Source of the DNA: Streptomyces caelestis
GTDB lineage: Bacteria > Actinomycetota > Actinomycetes > Streptomycetales > Streptomycetaceae
Direction of reading: 5' to 3'
DNA: 64,000 nucleotides
NCBI RefSeq assembly: GCF_014205255.1
Contig: NZ_JACHNE010000001.1
Span: forward strand, 3,472,001 to 3,536,000
Shown: positions 25,003 to 34,358 of the stretch, piece after piece
How positions within the stretch are numbered: the stretch's first letter is position 1
Layout of the letters: every line of letters begins with the position of its first letter
Notes under the pieces: model-generated
Told to the model about the DNA's origin: nothing
Seen by the model: only the letters and a program-made list of their open reading frames with translations
Databases searched by the model: none
Position numbers and translations under genes: made by a program

Positions 25003-26138
25003 TCGGTGATGGTGCCTCTCAGGTAGCCGGCTGCGTGACGGGCGCGCTCCAGCACGTCGTCCAGGTCGTCGCCGTAGGTGTTGACGTGGCCGACCTTGCG
25101 GCCGGGCTTCACGTCCTTGCCGTACATGTGGATCTTGAGCTGCGGGTCGCGGGCCATGCAGTGCAGGTACGCGGAGTACATGTCCGGGTAGTCGCCGCCG
25201 AGGACGTTGACCATGACGGTCCACTCGGCGCGCGGGCGCGGGTCGCCGAGGGGCAGGTCCAGGACCGCCCGGACGTGGTTGGCGAACTGGCTGGTGACGG
25301 CGCCGTCCATCGACCAGTGGCCGGAGTTGTGCGGGCGCATGGCGAGTTCGTTGACGAGGATGCGGCCGTCGCGGGTCTGGAACAGCTCGACGGCGAGGTG
25401 ACCGACGACGCCGAGCTCCTTGGCGATGTTCAGCGCCATCTCCTCGGCCCGCAGGGCGAGGCCCTGGTCGAGGCCGGGGGCGGGCGCGATCACCGTGTCG
25501 CAGACGCCGTTCACCTGGCGGGACTCGACGACCGGGTAGGCGACGGCCTGTCCGTGCGGGGAGCGTACGACGTTGGCGGCGAGCTCGCGGAGGAAGTCGA
25601 CCTTCTCCTCGGCGAGCACGGGGACACCGGCCTTGAACGGGTCGGCGGCCTCCTCGACGGAGTCGACGACCCACACGCCCTTGCCGTCGTAACCGCCGCG
25701 GACGGTCTTGAGGACGACGGGGAACCCGTCGCCCTCGGCGGCGAAGGCCACGACGTCCTGCGGATCGGAAACGATTCTGTGTCTGGGGCAGGGCACGCCG
25801 ATCGCGTCGAGCTTCGCGCGCATCACGCCCTTGTCCTGGGCGTGCACGAGCGCGTCGGGGCCGGGGCGCACGGGGATGCCGTCCGCCTCCAGGGCCCTGA
25901 GGTGCTCGGTGGGCACGTGTTCGTGATCGAAGGTGATCACGTCGCACCCGCGTGCGAAGGCGCGCAGCGTCTCCAGGTCGCGGTAGTCGCCTACGACGAC
26001 ATCGCTCACGACCTGCGCAGCTGAGTCCTGCGGGGTGTCACTGAGAAGCTTGAACCTGATGCCCAGCGGGATGCCTGCTTCGTGTGTCATACGAGCGAGC
26101 TGGCCCCCGCCGACCATGCCGACTACCGGGAACGTCAC
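24999..26138 (-). CDS. purK: 5-(carboxyamino)imidazole ribonucleotide synthase
   Basis: A 379-residue ATP-grasp enzyme that makes N5-CAIR from AIR, ATP and bicarbonate, feeding PurE. It has the N-terminal [15 protein letters not shown], the ATP-grasp [16 protein letters not shown], and the catalytic region [28 protein letters not shown] 26138 ([12 protein letters not shown]) follows GGGGGA; the open frame up to 26219 is rejected because it lacks a ribosome site and homology. It is the first gene of the purK-purE-dipeptidase unit and is divergent from GtrA. Confidence 0.95.
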   Translation of the reverse strand: MTFPVVGMVGGGQLARMTHEAGIPLGIRFKLLSDTPQDSAAQVVSDVVVGDYRDLETLRAFARGCDVITFDHEHVPTEHLRALEADGIPVRPGPDALVHAQDKGVMRAKLDAIGVPCPRHRIVSDPQDVVAFAAEGDGFPVVLKTVRGGYDGKGVWVVDSVEEAADPFKAGVPVLAEEKVDFLRELAANVVRSPHGQAVAYPVVESRQVNGVCDTVIAPAPGLDQGLALRAEEMALNIAKELGVVGHLAVELFQTRDGRILVNELAMRPHNSGHWSMDGAVTSQFANHVRAVLDLPLGDPRPRAEWTVMVNVLGGDYPDMYSAYLHCMARDPQLKIHMYGKDVKPGRKVGHVNTYGDDLDDVLERARHAAGYLRGTITE

Positions 26139-26300
26139 TCCCCCAGGGTATCGGCCGCGCCGAGGTGGCCGGTTTCCTGCCCCTCCCCGGTCCTGCCCGG
26201 ACCATCTCCGGCCCTCCACCGGTGTCCGCAGGAAGATCGCGCGGGAGGGTGGTTAGCATGGCTGGGTTGACGCCAACCACGGACGGGGGCCTGCACGACC

Positions 26301-26807
26301 ATGGAACATGGTGCTTCGCGGCTCCGACGGTTCCTCCACGAAGTCGCCAGGTTCGGCGCGGTGGGCGGTGTCGGAGTGCTCGTCAACCTCCTCGTGTTCA
26401 ACCTGGTACGGCATGTCACCGACCTGCCGGTGGTGCGCGCGAGCGTCATCGCGACCGTCGTGGCGATCATCTTCAACTACGTCGGCTTCCGCTACTTCAC
26501 GTACCGCGACCGCGACAAGACCCGCCGTACGCGGGAGATGTCCCTGTTCCTGCTGTTCAGCGCGGTCGGGCTGGTCATCGAGAACGGCGTCCTGTACGCG
26601 GCCACGTACGGCTTCGGCTGGGACACGCCGCTGCAGAACAACATCTTCAAGTTCCTCGGCATCGGCATCGCCACGCTGTTCCGCTTCTGGTCGTACCGCA
26701 GCTGGGTGTTCCGCGCCCTTCCGCCCCGTGAGGCGGTGGCGGACGCGGAATCGGTCCTGAAGAGCGAACGGACCAGGCGGTCGCGGGCCGGGCAGCGGGT
26801 GCCGTAG
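26301..26807 (+). CDS. GtrA family membrane protein
   Basis: A 168-residue protein with four transmembrane helices: FGAVGGVGVLVNLLVFNLV, VIATVVAIIFNYVGFRYF, SLFLLFSAVGLVIENGVLYA and FKFLGIGIATLFRFWSYRSWVF. This is the GtrA/DPMS-TM layout. GtrA proteins are thought to flip or present polyprenyl-phosphate sugars for decoration of wall or surface polymers, which fits the envelope genes of this window. ATG 26301 has only a weak ribosome site. It converges with the histidine-kinase gene. Confidence 0.88.
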   Translation: MEHGASRLRRFLHEVARFGAVGGVGVLVNLLVFNLVRHVTDLPVVRASVIATVVAIIFNYVGFRYFTYRDRDKTRRTREMSLFLLFSAVGLVIENGVLYAATYGFGWDTPLQNNIFKFLGIGIATLFRFWSYRSWVFRALPPREAVADAESVLKSERTRRSRAGQRVP

Positions 26808-26824
26808 GCCGGTCGTGAGCCGCG

Positions 26825-28102
26825 TCAGCGGATCATCGGCTCGTTCTCGCCGCCCTGGGACTTCCGGACGGGCGTGCGGGACAGGAACAGGGCGAACACC
26901 GGGGGCTTGGTCTGGAGCATCTCCAGGCGGCCGCCGTCCGCTTCCGCCAGGTCGCGGGCCACGGCCAGGCCGATGCCCGTGGAGTTGCGGCCGCTGATCG
27001 CCCGCTCGAAGATGCGTGCGCCGAGGTCGGCGGGGACGCCGGGGCCCTCGTCCGTGACCTCGATGACGGCCTGGTTGCCGGTGACACGGGTGCGCAGCGC
27101 CACCGTGCCGCCGCCGTGCATCAGAGAGTTCTCGATCAGCGCGGCCAGCACCTGTGCGACCGCTCCGGGTGTGCCCACGGCCTCCAGATGCCGCTTGCCG
27201 GAGCTGACGATCGCCCGGCCCGCGCTGCGGTAGGCGGGACGCCACTCGGCGAGCTGCTGCTGGATGACCTCGTCGAGGTCGAAGGTGACGGCGGAGCCGG
27301 TGCGCGGGTCGCGGGAGTTCGTCAGCAGCCGCTCCACGACGTCCGTGAGCCGCTCGACCTGGGTCAGCGCGATCGTCGCCTCTTCCTTCACCGTGTCCGG
27401 GTCGTCGGTGAGGGTGATCTCCTCCAGCCGCATCGACAGCGCCGTCAGCGGCGTCCGCAGCTGGTGAGAGGCGTCCGCGGCCAGCCGCCGCTCGGCGGTC
27501 AGCATGCGCGCGATGCGCTCGGCCGAGCCGTCCAGCACGTCCGCCACCCGGTCCAGCTCGGGCACGCCGTACCGCTTGTGCCGGGGGCGCGGATCGCCCG
27601 AGCCGAGCCGCTCGGCCGTCTCCGCGAGGTCGGTCAGCGGCGATGCCAGCCGGTTCGCCTGGCGCACGGCCAGCAGCACCGCGGCCACCACCGCCAGCAG
27701 CGCGACCAGGCCGATGATCAGCAGGGTGCGGCCGACCTCCCGGGTCACCGAGGAGCGCGGCTCCTGGACCGTGACGGTCTCGCCCTCCTCGCCGGGCTCG
27801 GTCGCGCTGATCACGTCGCCGGACGGCTTGGAGCCGACCTCGATGGGCTCCTCCCCGGGGATCCGGATCACCGCGTAGTAGCGGTCCTGCGTGACCTGCT
27901 TGCGCAGCACCTCCGCGTCGACCTGCTGGGCGACGAAGAGCCGGCTGTCGACGATGCTGGCCAGCCGGACCGCCTCGGACTCCACCCGCTCCTGGGCGCT
28001 GTTGCTGATCGTCTTGGTCTCGACGATGACGAGGGAGACGCCGAAGACGGCGATCACGACGAGCACCACGGCGAGCGTGGACTGGATCAGTCGGCGGCGC
28101 AT
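26825..28102 (-). CDS. Two-component sensor histidine kinase
   Basis: A 425-residue membrane kinase. It has a first transmembrane segment at about residues 8-28 (TLAVVLVVIAVFGVSLVIV), an extracytoplasmic sensor of about 120 residues, and a second transmembrane segment near 148-168. A HAMP domain, the HisKA motif DASHQLRTPLTALSMRLEE and a HATPase with VTDEGPGVPADLG and STGIGLAVARDLAEADGG follow. It phosphorylates the response regulator encoded just upstream. Its stimulus is unknown. Confidence 0.93.
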   Translation of the reverse strand: MRRRLIQSTLAVVLVVIAVFGVSLVIVETKTISNSAQERVESEAVRLASIVDSRLFVAQQVDAEVLRKQVTQDRYYAVIRIPGEEPIEVGSKPSGDVISATEPGEEGETVTVQEPRSSVTREVGRTLLIIGLVALLAVVAAVLLAVRQANRLASPLTDLAETAERLGSGDPRPRHKRYGVPELDRVADVLDGSAERIARMLTAERRLAADASHQLRTPLTALSMRLEEITLTDDPDTVKEEATIALTQVERLTDVVERLLTNSRDPRTGSAVTFDLDEVIQQQLAEWRPAYRSAGRAIVSSGKRHLEAVGTPGAVAQVLAALIENSLMHGGGTVALRTRVTGNQAVIEVTDEGPGVPADLGARIFERAISGRNSTGIGLAVARDLAEADGGRLEMLQTKPPVFALFLSRTPVRKSQGGENEPMIR

Positions 28103-28140
28103 GTCCTGTTACCCGTGCCTACCCGTGCCTGTCCCGCGGC

Positions 28141-28818
28141 TCAGCTCTTCTCGAAGCGGAAGCCCACACCGCGCACGGTGGCGATGTAGCGGGGGTTGGC
28201 CGCGTCGTCGCCGAGCTTCTTGCGCAGCCAGGAGATGTGCATGTCGAGGGTCTTGGTCGACGACCACCAGGTCGTGTCCCAGACCTCGCGCATCAGCTGG
28301 TCGCGGGTGACGACCCGGCCCGCGTCGCGCACCAGCACCCGCAGCAGGTCGAACTCCTTGGCGGTGAGCTGGAGCTCCTCCTCGCCCATCCAGGCGCGGT
28401 GCGACTCGACGTCGATCCGCACGCCGTGCGTGGCGGGCGGCTGCTGCGGCTCGGCGGCGCCGCGGCGCAGCAGGGCGCGGACGCGGGCGAGCAGCTCGGC
28501 GAGCCGGAACGGCTTGGTGACGTAGTCGTCGGCGCCCGCGTCGAGCCCGACGACGGTGTCCACCTCGTCGGCGCGCGCGGTCAGGATGAGGATCGGGATG
28601 CTGTGGCCTTCGCCCCGCAGGCGACGGGCCACCTCCAGACCGTCCATGCCGGGCAGACCCAGGTCGAGCACGACCAGGTCGACGCCGCCCTGCATTCCGG
28701 CGTCGAGAGCGGTGGGTCCGTCCTCACGCACTTCGACCTCGTAGCCCTCCCGGCGCAGAGCACGGGCCAGCGGCTCCGAGATGGACGCGTCGTCCTCGGC
28801 GAGCAGTACACGGGTCAT
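28141..28818 (-). CDS. OmpR/PhoB-type response regulator
   Basis: A 225-residue regulator. The receiver domain contains LLAEDDASI, the phospho-accepting Asp in LVVLDLGLPGMDGLEV (about residue 52), and KPFRLAELLARVRALLRR. It ends in a winged helix (LTAKEFDLLRVLVRDAGRVVTRDQLMREVWDTTWWSSTKTLDMHISWLRKKLGDD). ATG 28818 (MTRVLLAEDD) is preferred to an opening at 28839. The kinase gene follows after 38 bases, forming a two-gene operon divergent from the POT transporter. Confidence 0.94.
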   Translation of the reverse strand: MTRVLLAEDDASISEPLARALRREGYEVEVREDGPTALDAGMQGGVDLVVLDLGLPGMDGLEVARRLRGEGHSIPILILTARADEVDTVVGLDAGADDYVTKPFRLAELLARVRALLRRGAAEPQQPPATHGVRIDVESHRAWMGEEELQLTAKEFDLLRVLVRDAGRVVTRDQLMREVWDTTWWSSTKTLDMHISWLRKKLGDDAANPRYIATVRGVGFRFEKS

Positions 28819-29335
28819 GAGGTGATGGTAGACCTGCAAGGCCCTGAGCTGGGGTGTGACCGGAAGCCTTGATTCTTACCCGTGGCATACCCGTTTCTTA
28901 CGTTCCGCTGGAACGCTGACAAACCTCTGACTGTAGGGTGCGATCCGGTTAAGGACCTTGGAAAAAGGGCTTACGGTTCCCCCGACACCTGTGATTAGTG
29001 TCTCAAGTCCTTCCATATACGGCGGTGTCCTGCCGTATGGTGAATCAACGCCTGTTAGCACCACGGCGACCTTCGGAGGCTGATTGCCCCTGGAGGTCTC
29101 TTTTGTGTGCGGGCTGGTTCCGGCCGGCCCCGAACCTGAAACGACCTGTGGCCGGGCCTCGTCGTGCGGATACGCGCGTAGAGGCGTGGATCCCGGTGGC
29201 GACCGCCCACCGCTCCGTGACCCGGAGCGGACCCCCGTAGGCGTCGGGCGGACGGCCGTACGCACCGGTGCCGGCAGCCCCCACCGGGCGCACCACCGCT
29301 GCCGCGGAGCGCGTCCCGACCAGCAAGGAACGACC
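28819..29335. other. Long divergent intergenic region upstream of the POT transporter
   Basis: About 500 bases between the response regulator and the peptide transporter, holding an inverted repeat at 28901-28915 (CGTTCC-GCT-GGAACG) and a bulged hairpin at 29013-29040. A short open frame (28998-29240) lacks a good ribosome site and coding bias. The rest is featureless to me. The transporter probably has a long 5' leader. Confidence 0.5.
28901..28915. promoter_or_regulatory. Inverted repeat CGTTCC-GCT-GGAACG
   Basis: Perfect six-base arms, about 85 bases upstream of the response-regulator start and 420 upstream of the transporter. Possible operator; the TAGGGT at 28934-28939 could be a -10 element. 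The binding protein is unknown. Confidence 0.35.
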
Positions 29336-30874
29336 ATGGCGTCCAGCCTGACGAAGGACTCGGCCCGTCCGGGCACCCCCGGTACCGAGAAGACCTTCTT
29401 CGGCCACCCCCGCGGACTGGCCACTCTGTTCATGACCGAGATGTGGGAGCGCTTCAGCTTCTACGGCATGAGGGCCCTGCTCGTCGTCTACCTGCTCTCC
29501 GGCGGCCCCGACGCCAAGAAGGGCAGCATGGGCGGCGGTCTCGGCATGGACCTCGCCACCACCACGGCGATCTACTCGGTCTACCTGTCGATGGTGTACC
29601 TGCTCGCCATGCCCGGCGGCTGGCTCGGCGACCGGGTCTGGGGTCCCCGCAAGACGGTGACGATCGCGGCCCTCACGATCATGTCGGGACACCTGGTCCT
29701 GGCCCTGCCCGGCGGCCAGGCGCCCTTCTTCGCCGGTCTGGCGCTGGTGGCACTGGGCTCCGGCCTGCTCAAGGCCAACATCTCCACCATGGTCGGCCAC
29801 CTCTACGACGGCCCGGACGACCCGCGTCGTGACGGCGGCTTCACGATCTTCTACATGGGCATCAACATGGGTGCCTTCTTCGCGCCGCTGATCATCGGCA
29901 CGGTCGGCCAGCAGGTGAGCTGGCACCTCGGCTTCGGCCTGGCCGCGGTCGGCATGGGCATCGGCCTGGCGGCCTTCCTCATCGGCACCCGGAACCTGAG
30001 CCCGCAGAGCAACATCGTGCCCAAGCCGCTGGCGGCCGAGGAGCGCGCGTCCTGGCTGCGCAAGGGCCTGATCTGGCTGGCCGTCGCGGCGGTCTTCTAC
30101 GGCGTCGTCGGCTTCACCGGTCACTTCACCCTCAACTGGGCGATGATCCCGCTCACGGTGATCGGCCTGGTCATCCCGGCCGGCGTGCTGATCCGCATCA
30201 AGCGGGACAAGGAGCTCAGCGCGGTCGAGCAGTCGAAGATGACCGGCTACATCTGGTTCTTCGTCGCCGCCGCCGTGTTCTGGATGATCTACGACCAGGG
30301 CGGTTCCACGGTCCAGGCGTTCGGCGAGACGAAGGCCTCCGGTTCGCTGCTCGGCTTCGACTTCCCGTCCTCCTGGTACCAGTCGCTGAACCCGGTGTTC
30401 ATCATGGCGCTGGCCCCGGTCTTCGCCTGGTTCTGGCTGTGGCTGAACCGCAAGGGCAAGGAGCCGAGCACCGTCGCCAAGTTCGCCGCGGCGCTGTTCT
30501 TCATCGGCGTCTCGTTCTTCTTCTTCCTGCTGCCGCTGGGCATGGCCGACGGCGACACGCTGGTCAGCCCGATGTGGCTGGTGGGCATCTACCTGATCCA
30601 GACCGTCGGTGAGCTGTGCATCTCGCCGGTCGGCCTGTCGGTGACGACGAAGATGGCCCCGGCCAAGTACGCCAGCCAGATGATGGGCGTCTGGTTCCTC
30701 GCGGTCACGGCGGGCGACTCGGTGACGGGTCTGCTCTCCAACCCGGCCGTCGGAGGCGTCGACCTGAGCGGCACCGGCGCGGTCGCGGTGGAGGCGGTGC
30801 TCGCCGCCCTGGCGGGTTTCGCGGTGTACATGTACCGCAGGAAGGTCAAGGCGCTGATGGGCGACGTCCACTGA
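29336..30874 (+). CDS. Proton-dependent oligopeptide transporter (POT/PTR family)
   Basis: A 512-residue transporter with about 14 hydrophobic helices. Family signatures are EMWERFSFYGMRALLVVYLL near residue 35 (ExxERFxYYG type) and FYMGINMGAFFAPLIIGTVGQ near residue 165. It imports di- and tripeptides with protons. ATG 29336 follows AAGGAACGACC, and MASSLTKDSARPG is a normal cytosolic N-terminus. Two dipeptidase-family genes about 5-8 kb away are consistent with peptide use, but no operon link is visible. A strong terminator follows. Confidence 0.94.
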   Translation: MASSLTKDSARPGTPGTEKTFFGHPRGLATLFMTEMWERFSFYGMRALLVVYLLSGGPDAKKGSMGGGLGMDLATTTAIYSVYLSMVYLLAMPGGWLGDRVWGPRKTVTIAALTIMSGHLVLALPGGQAPFFAGLALVALGSGLLKANISTMVGHLYDGPDDPRRDGGFTIFYMGINMGAFFAPLIIGTVGQQVSWHLGFGLAAVGMGIGLAAFLIGTRNLSPQSNIVPKPLAAEERASWLRKGLIWLAVAAVFYGVVGFTGHFTLNWAMIPLTVIGLVIPAGVLIRIKRDKELSAVEQSKMTGYIWFFVAAAVFWMIYDQGGSTVQAFGETKASGSLLGFDFPSSWYQSLNPVFIMALAPVFAWFWLWLNRKGKEPSTVAKFAAALFFIGVSFFFFLLPLGMADGDTLVSPMWLVGIYLIQTVGELCISPVGLSVTTKMAPAKYASQMMGVWFLAVTAGDSVTGLLSNPAVGGVDLSGTGAVAVEAVLAALAGFAVYMYRRKVKALMGDVH

Positions 30875-30899
30875 CCCACCCGACCGGACCCTGACGAAC

Positions 30900-30930
30900 G
30901 GGCCGCCGCACCTCGACGGTGCGGCGGCCC
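30900..30930. terminator. Bidirectional terminator after POT transporter
   Basis: Thirteen-base perfect stem (GGGCCGCCGCACC / GGTGCGGCGGCCC) with a five-base loop, followed by TTCTC, between convergent genes. Confidence 0.88.
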
Positions 30931-30946
30931 TTCTCATGCCCTTGCC

Positions 30947-31975
30947 TCATCCCCTTGTGCCCTTGTTCCTCATGCCCTCGTCTCGCGTCGTCGATCCCGG
31001 CGGTCCGGCGTCAGGGGCGACCCACGGCAGGTCCGGGGGCCGTCGTGCGGCGGGCAGGCGCGGGCCCGGGCGGCGGGGCGGGCGGGCCGCGTGGACGGCG
31101 TGACGGGGGTGTACGTGGTCCACGACGGCCAGGCCGGCGCGGAACAGCGCAGCCGGGACGACCAGGCAGACGAGCACCCAGAACAGGGTCACGCCCCACG
31201 GACGCCCCACGCCCCAGGGATGTTCGGAGAGGACCTTGCCGCCGTACTTCAGGGACACGGTGTAGTCGCCGTGCGCCCCGGCCGCGAGTTCCACGGGCAG
31301 TTCGATGCGCGCCTTCCCGCCGGGCCGGATGGTGCCGCGCCAGCGCTGGTCCTGCCACCGCGGGGCGAACACGCCGTGGGAGGTGCCGACCTGGAAGACC
31401 GGGTCCTTCACGGGGGACGTCCCGACGTTCCCGACGGTGACCACGAGCGTCCGGGCGGGCGGGGAGCCGAACCAGGTCAGCAGCCCGCCGGCGCCGCGCA
31501 GCCGGGCGTCCGCGAGCAGGGACAGCCGCCCGCCGGCCCGGTCGGCGGGCAGCGGCTCGACCGCGTGCCCGGCGACCTGGAGGACGGCGTCGGCCTCGGT
31601 CCTGGCCCCGGTCGCCGTCGCCACGTGCACCACGCAGGGGCACGGCACGGGCGGTTCCACGACGGGCAGTTCGCGGCGGAAGCGCCCCTCGGCGTCGGTG
31701 GTGACGGCCCGGCCGTCGGCGTTGGCGCAGGAGTTGGTGCCGCCGGTCACGCCCCGGGACGGCTCGGCCTGCCCGCAGACCAGCAGCGTCAGCAGGGCAC
31801 GCGGCCGCCAGCCGCTTCCGGTGACGGTGACCGAACCGCCCGTCCCGGCCTGGGCCTTGGACAGCTCGACGACGGGCCGGTCCACCGCCCCGGCGGGCCC
31901 GGCGCCCGCCAGAGCCAGCAGGAGCACCAGCAGGACCGGCAGCGACAGGTACGGAACACGGACGACGTACGGCAT
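30947..31975 (-). CDS. Exported membrane-anchored protein, neocarzinostatin-like N-terminal domain
   Basis: A 342-residue protein with a signal peptide (LSLPVLLVLLLALAGAGPAGA, about residues 10-30). A beta-sandwich-like domain follows (VELSKAQAGTGGSVTVTGSG, then LLVCGQAE and PVPCPCVVHVAT), of the type found in neocarzinostatin-fold surface proteins. A second Ig-like part lies at about 175-245, and a C-terminal transmembrane segment at about 260-285 is followed by a basic Pro-rich cytosolic tail. It would face outward from the membrane. It lies 31 bases downstream of an LPQTG protein gene, so the pair is probably one operon. Function unknown. Confidence 0.7.
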   Translation of the reverse strand: MPYVVRVPYLSLPVLLVLLLALAGAGPAGAVDRPVVELSKAQAGTGGSVTVTGSGWRPRALLTLLVCGQAEPSRGVTGGTNSCANADGRAVTTDAEGRFRRELPVVEPPVPCPCVVHVATATGARTEADAVLQVAGHAVEPLPADRAGGRLSLLADARLRGAGGLLTWFGSPPARTLVVTVGNVGTSPVKDPVFQVGTSHGVFAPRWQDQRWRGTIRPGGKARIELPVELAAGAHGDYTVSLKYGGKVLSEHPWGVGRPWGVTLFWVLVCLVVPAALFRAGLAVVDHVHPRHAVHAARPPRRPGPRLPAARRPPDLPWVAPDAGPPGSTTRDEGMRNKGTRG

Positions 31976-32006
31976 CGGCGGCTCCAGGCGTCGTACGGGG
32001 GACTGC

Positions 32007-32714
32007 TCAGGGGCGTGCTCGCGCCCCCTGGTGGCGTCGTGTCAGCCACAGGGCGCCCGCCGCGCCGGCGAGCAGGAGCGTCCCGCCGAGGGTGCCGAGG
32101 GCCACGGCCGAGTCCGCCGGGCCGGTCTGCGGGAGCTCGGCGCCGGATCCGGATCCCGAGCCGGAGCCGCCGCCCTGGGTGGAGCCGGTGGCGCCGCCGC
32201 CGCTCGCGGCCGTGACGTCGAGGGTCAGGGACGGGTCCGGGTCGTTCGTCGGCGTGCACGTGGTCGTCGTACCGAGGGCCTTGATGGTGAGCACACCCGC
32301 CGTGAAGGTGACCTCGCCGCTCTTCTTCGGCGTGTACGTACCGCTCAGGTCGTTGATCTTGATCGGTGTGTTGGCGGGGAGCGCGGCGTCGTTGGCGGGG
32401 CCGGTCACCGTCAGGGTGCCGCTGTCCGCGCCGCCCAGGGCGATGGTGGCGCTCGGGGTCATCGCTCCCTTGCCCAGTTCGACCGGGCTGGAGGAGACGC
32501 CCTTCTGCCAGGACATGGTGATCCGGTAGCCGCTGCCGCTCCTGACGCCCTTGATGTCGATGGGCGAGACGGCGCTCTTGTCGCCGATCGGCGTCTTGCA
32601 CTGGTAGTTGACGTCGACGACCTCGGCCCGGGCGGTGGGGGCGGCCATCAACACCGCCGAGCCGGCCAGGGCCGCGGCGGACGCGAGCACGGCGGTTCGA
32701 TTCCGGTACGACAC
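32007..32714 (-). CDS. Sortase-anchored (LPQTG) cell-wall protein
   Basis: A 235-residue surface protein. It has a signal peptide (residues 1-30, ending MAAPTARA|EVVDVNYQC), a beta-rich ectodomain of about 140 residues with two cysteines and a Gly/Ser-rich wall-spanning linker (GGGSGSGSGSG). It ends in the sorting signal LPQTG near residue 192, a hydrophobic stretch and the basic tail RRHQGARARP. A sortase should cleave between T and G and link it to the wall; no sortase gene lies in the window. The ectodomain resembles actinobacterial dehydratase-like SCPU or adhesin-like beta domains only loosely, so its role is open. Confidence 0.85.
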   Translation of the reverse strand: MSYRNRTAVLASAAALAGSAVLMAAPTARAEVVDVNYQCKTPIGDKSAVSPIDIKGVRSGSGYRITMSWQKGVSSSPVELGKGAMTPSATIALGGADSGTLTVTGPANDAALPANTPIKINDLSGTYTPKKSGEVTFTAGVLTIKALGTTTTCTPTNDPDPSLTLDVTAASGGGATGSTQGGGSGSGSGSGAELPQTGPADSAVALGTLGGTLLLAGAAGALWLTRRHQGARARP

Positions 32715-32931
32715 GGTGCCGCTCCCCTTCCTGTTCCTGACGGGGTATCAGATCGGGCCGTCAAGGTACGCCCGGGGCGTCGAGGAAGGAAGACACAGTG
32801 CGCGCCGGATCCGTGGCGATCCGGCGCATGGTGAGCGTCGGGCGGAGGCGCCATGGGGGCAGCCAGGCATGCAGGGACGCACCAAGCGGCAAACCGCCCG
32901 CTCGCCCTTCACCCGAACGGCCGACGACGGA

Positions 32932-33486
32932 TCAGGCGGGGGCTCCCAGTTCGGCCCACACCGTCTTGCCGGCGACTCCCGGTGTGCGGAAGACGCCCCA
33001 GTCCAGGCACAGCCGCTGGACGATGAACATGCCGTGGCCGCCCGGGCGGCCGGCCCGGTGCGGCGTGCGGGGTGACGGCTGGCCGGTGCCCTGGTCGGCG
33101 ACCTCGATGCGGATCACCTTGTTGTCGCAGGTGATCCGCAGCTGGTCCGGCCCCTCGGCGTGCAGACAGGCGTTGGTGACCAGCTCGGAGACGACAAGCA
33201 GCACGTCCTCCGCGGCGGCCCGCTGGTCCGCGGAGGCGGCCGGGAGCCAGCCCCACGCGTACAGCGCCTGGCGGGTGAAGTCGCGGGCGAGCGGAACGAC
33301 ACCGCTCGCCCCCTCGAAGCTCAGCCGGCGCACCTGCCGGCCCCCCGGCGGCGCCGTCGTTCCGGACGGCGCGGCCACGCCCTCGCCGGACGCATCGCCC
33401 GCGGGCACGCCACCCTCGGACGCCCCGGAAGCGCCGCTGGGCTCCGGCCCGCGGTCGCCCGGCGAGTAGGGCCGGGTGGTGCTCAT
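32932..33486 (-). CDS. Anti-sigma factor / serine kinase-like ATPase (RsbW type)
   Basis: A 184-residue protein with a Gly/Ser/Pro-rich N-terminal extension of about 50 residues and a GHKL ATPase domain. Boxes visible are VVSELVTNACLHA (N box), EVADQGTG (G1) and GGHGMFIV (G2). Such proteins bind a SigB/SigF-family sigma factor and phosphorylate an anti-anti-sigma factor. The STAS gene and the sigma gene lie directly upstream, so a complete partner-switching set is present. This resembles the S. coelicolor sigI locus, from memory. Confidence 0.88.
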   Translation of the reverse strand: MSTTRPYSPGDRGPEPSGASGASEGGVPAGDASGEGVAAPSGTTAPPGGRQVRRLSFEGASGVVPLARDFTRQALYAWGWLPAASADQRAAAEDVLLVVSELVTNACLHAEGPDQLRITCDNKVIRIEVADQGTGQPSPRTPHRAGRPGGHGMFIVQRLCLDWGVFRTPGVAGKTVWAELGAPA

Positions 33487-33729
33487 CAGCGCTTCACCTC
33501 ACCGATTCACCAGTTCACAATTCAGAAAATCCACTACACAGTCAGTCACGCAGCACGCGGCACGACGGTTTCGCGGCGCCCTCGCCGCCCTGGTTGCCGA
33601 CCGTTTCAGCATGTCTCCTGCCCGGGCGGACCGGCAGAACACCCCCGGATTCGACGCGAATGGCGTGACGGGGATAGGACACCGGTCACAGGGGGATGGC
33701 CGAGGCTCGGCGCGCCGACGCACCGCCGG

Positions 33730-34107
33730 TCAGCCCGACTCGTCGGCCAGGGCCGCCTCGAGCGTGTCATGGACGCTGAAAACCGCATCCGCACCGGTGA
33801 TCTCGAACACGCGGGCCACTACCGGCTGCATCCCGGCGAGTGTCACGCCACCACCGGCGGCCTCAGCCTTCAGTCGCGCGCCAAGGAGCACGTTGAGCCC
33901 CGTGGAGTCACAGAACTCCAGCCGCGCGCAGTCGATGACCAGGCGCTTGAATCCCTTGGCGAGGCAGTCCTCGAGTGGCTCACGCAACAGATCGGCGGTG
34001 TGGTGATCCAACTCACCCGCCGGGGTCACGACGGCGTTAGAGCCCTCTTCCCGCACCTCCACCAGAAGCCGGCCAGACTGTGCGCTGCCGACTGTCCCGC
34101 GGTCCAT
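33730..34107 (-). CDS. Anti-sigma factor antagonist (STAS domain)
   Basis: A 125-residue STAS protein: AVVTPAGELDHHTADLLREPL, then RLVIDCARLEFCDSTGLNVLL. The Ser in CDSTGL (about residue 68) is the expected phosphorylation site. When unphosphorylated it should bind the RsbW-like anti-sigma factor and free the sigma factor. It sits on the minus strand between the anti-sigma gene (downstream, 243-base gap) and the divergent sigma gene. Confidence 0.92.
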   Translation of the reverse strand: MDRGTVGSAQSGRLLVEVREEGSNAVVTPAGELDHHTADLLREPLEDCLAKGFKRLVIDCARLEFCDSTGLNVLLGARLKAEAAGGGVTLAGMQPVVARVFEITGADAVFSVHDTLEAALADESG

Positions 34108-34358
34108 GCCGTCTCTCTCTCCCGACGTCGTGGCTGCCTGCTGACGTCCACGAACACTACGCCTTCCTCACACGCTTCGACACCCGAACAACTGCACACA
34201 AACGGACATATGCGCACAGAATGCACTTGCGGTGGCCTCGGGAAAGCGGGTAGGCCTAGTAAGAACACGTAACCGACACGGCCGGCTTTGGAGGCGCCGC
34301 ACACCGCAGTGCACGTACTGGCCCCGGCAGCCATATGCCGAGAACGATGGAGGACATC

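Noticed and set aside
28998..29240. Possible leader peptide before the POT transporter
   Set aside because: No ribosome site and no codon bias; kept only as part of an unassigned intergenic region.
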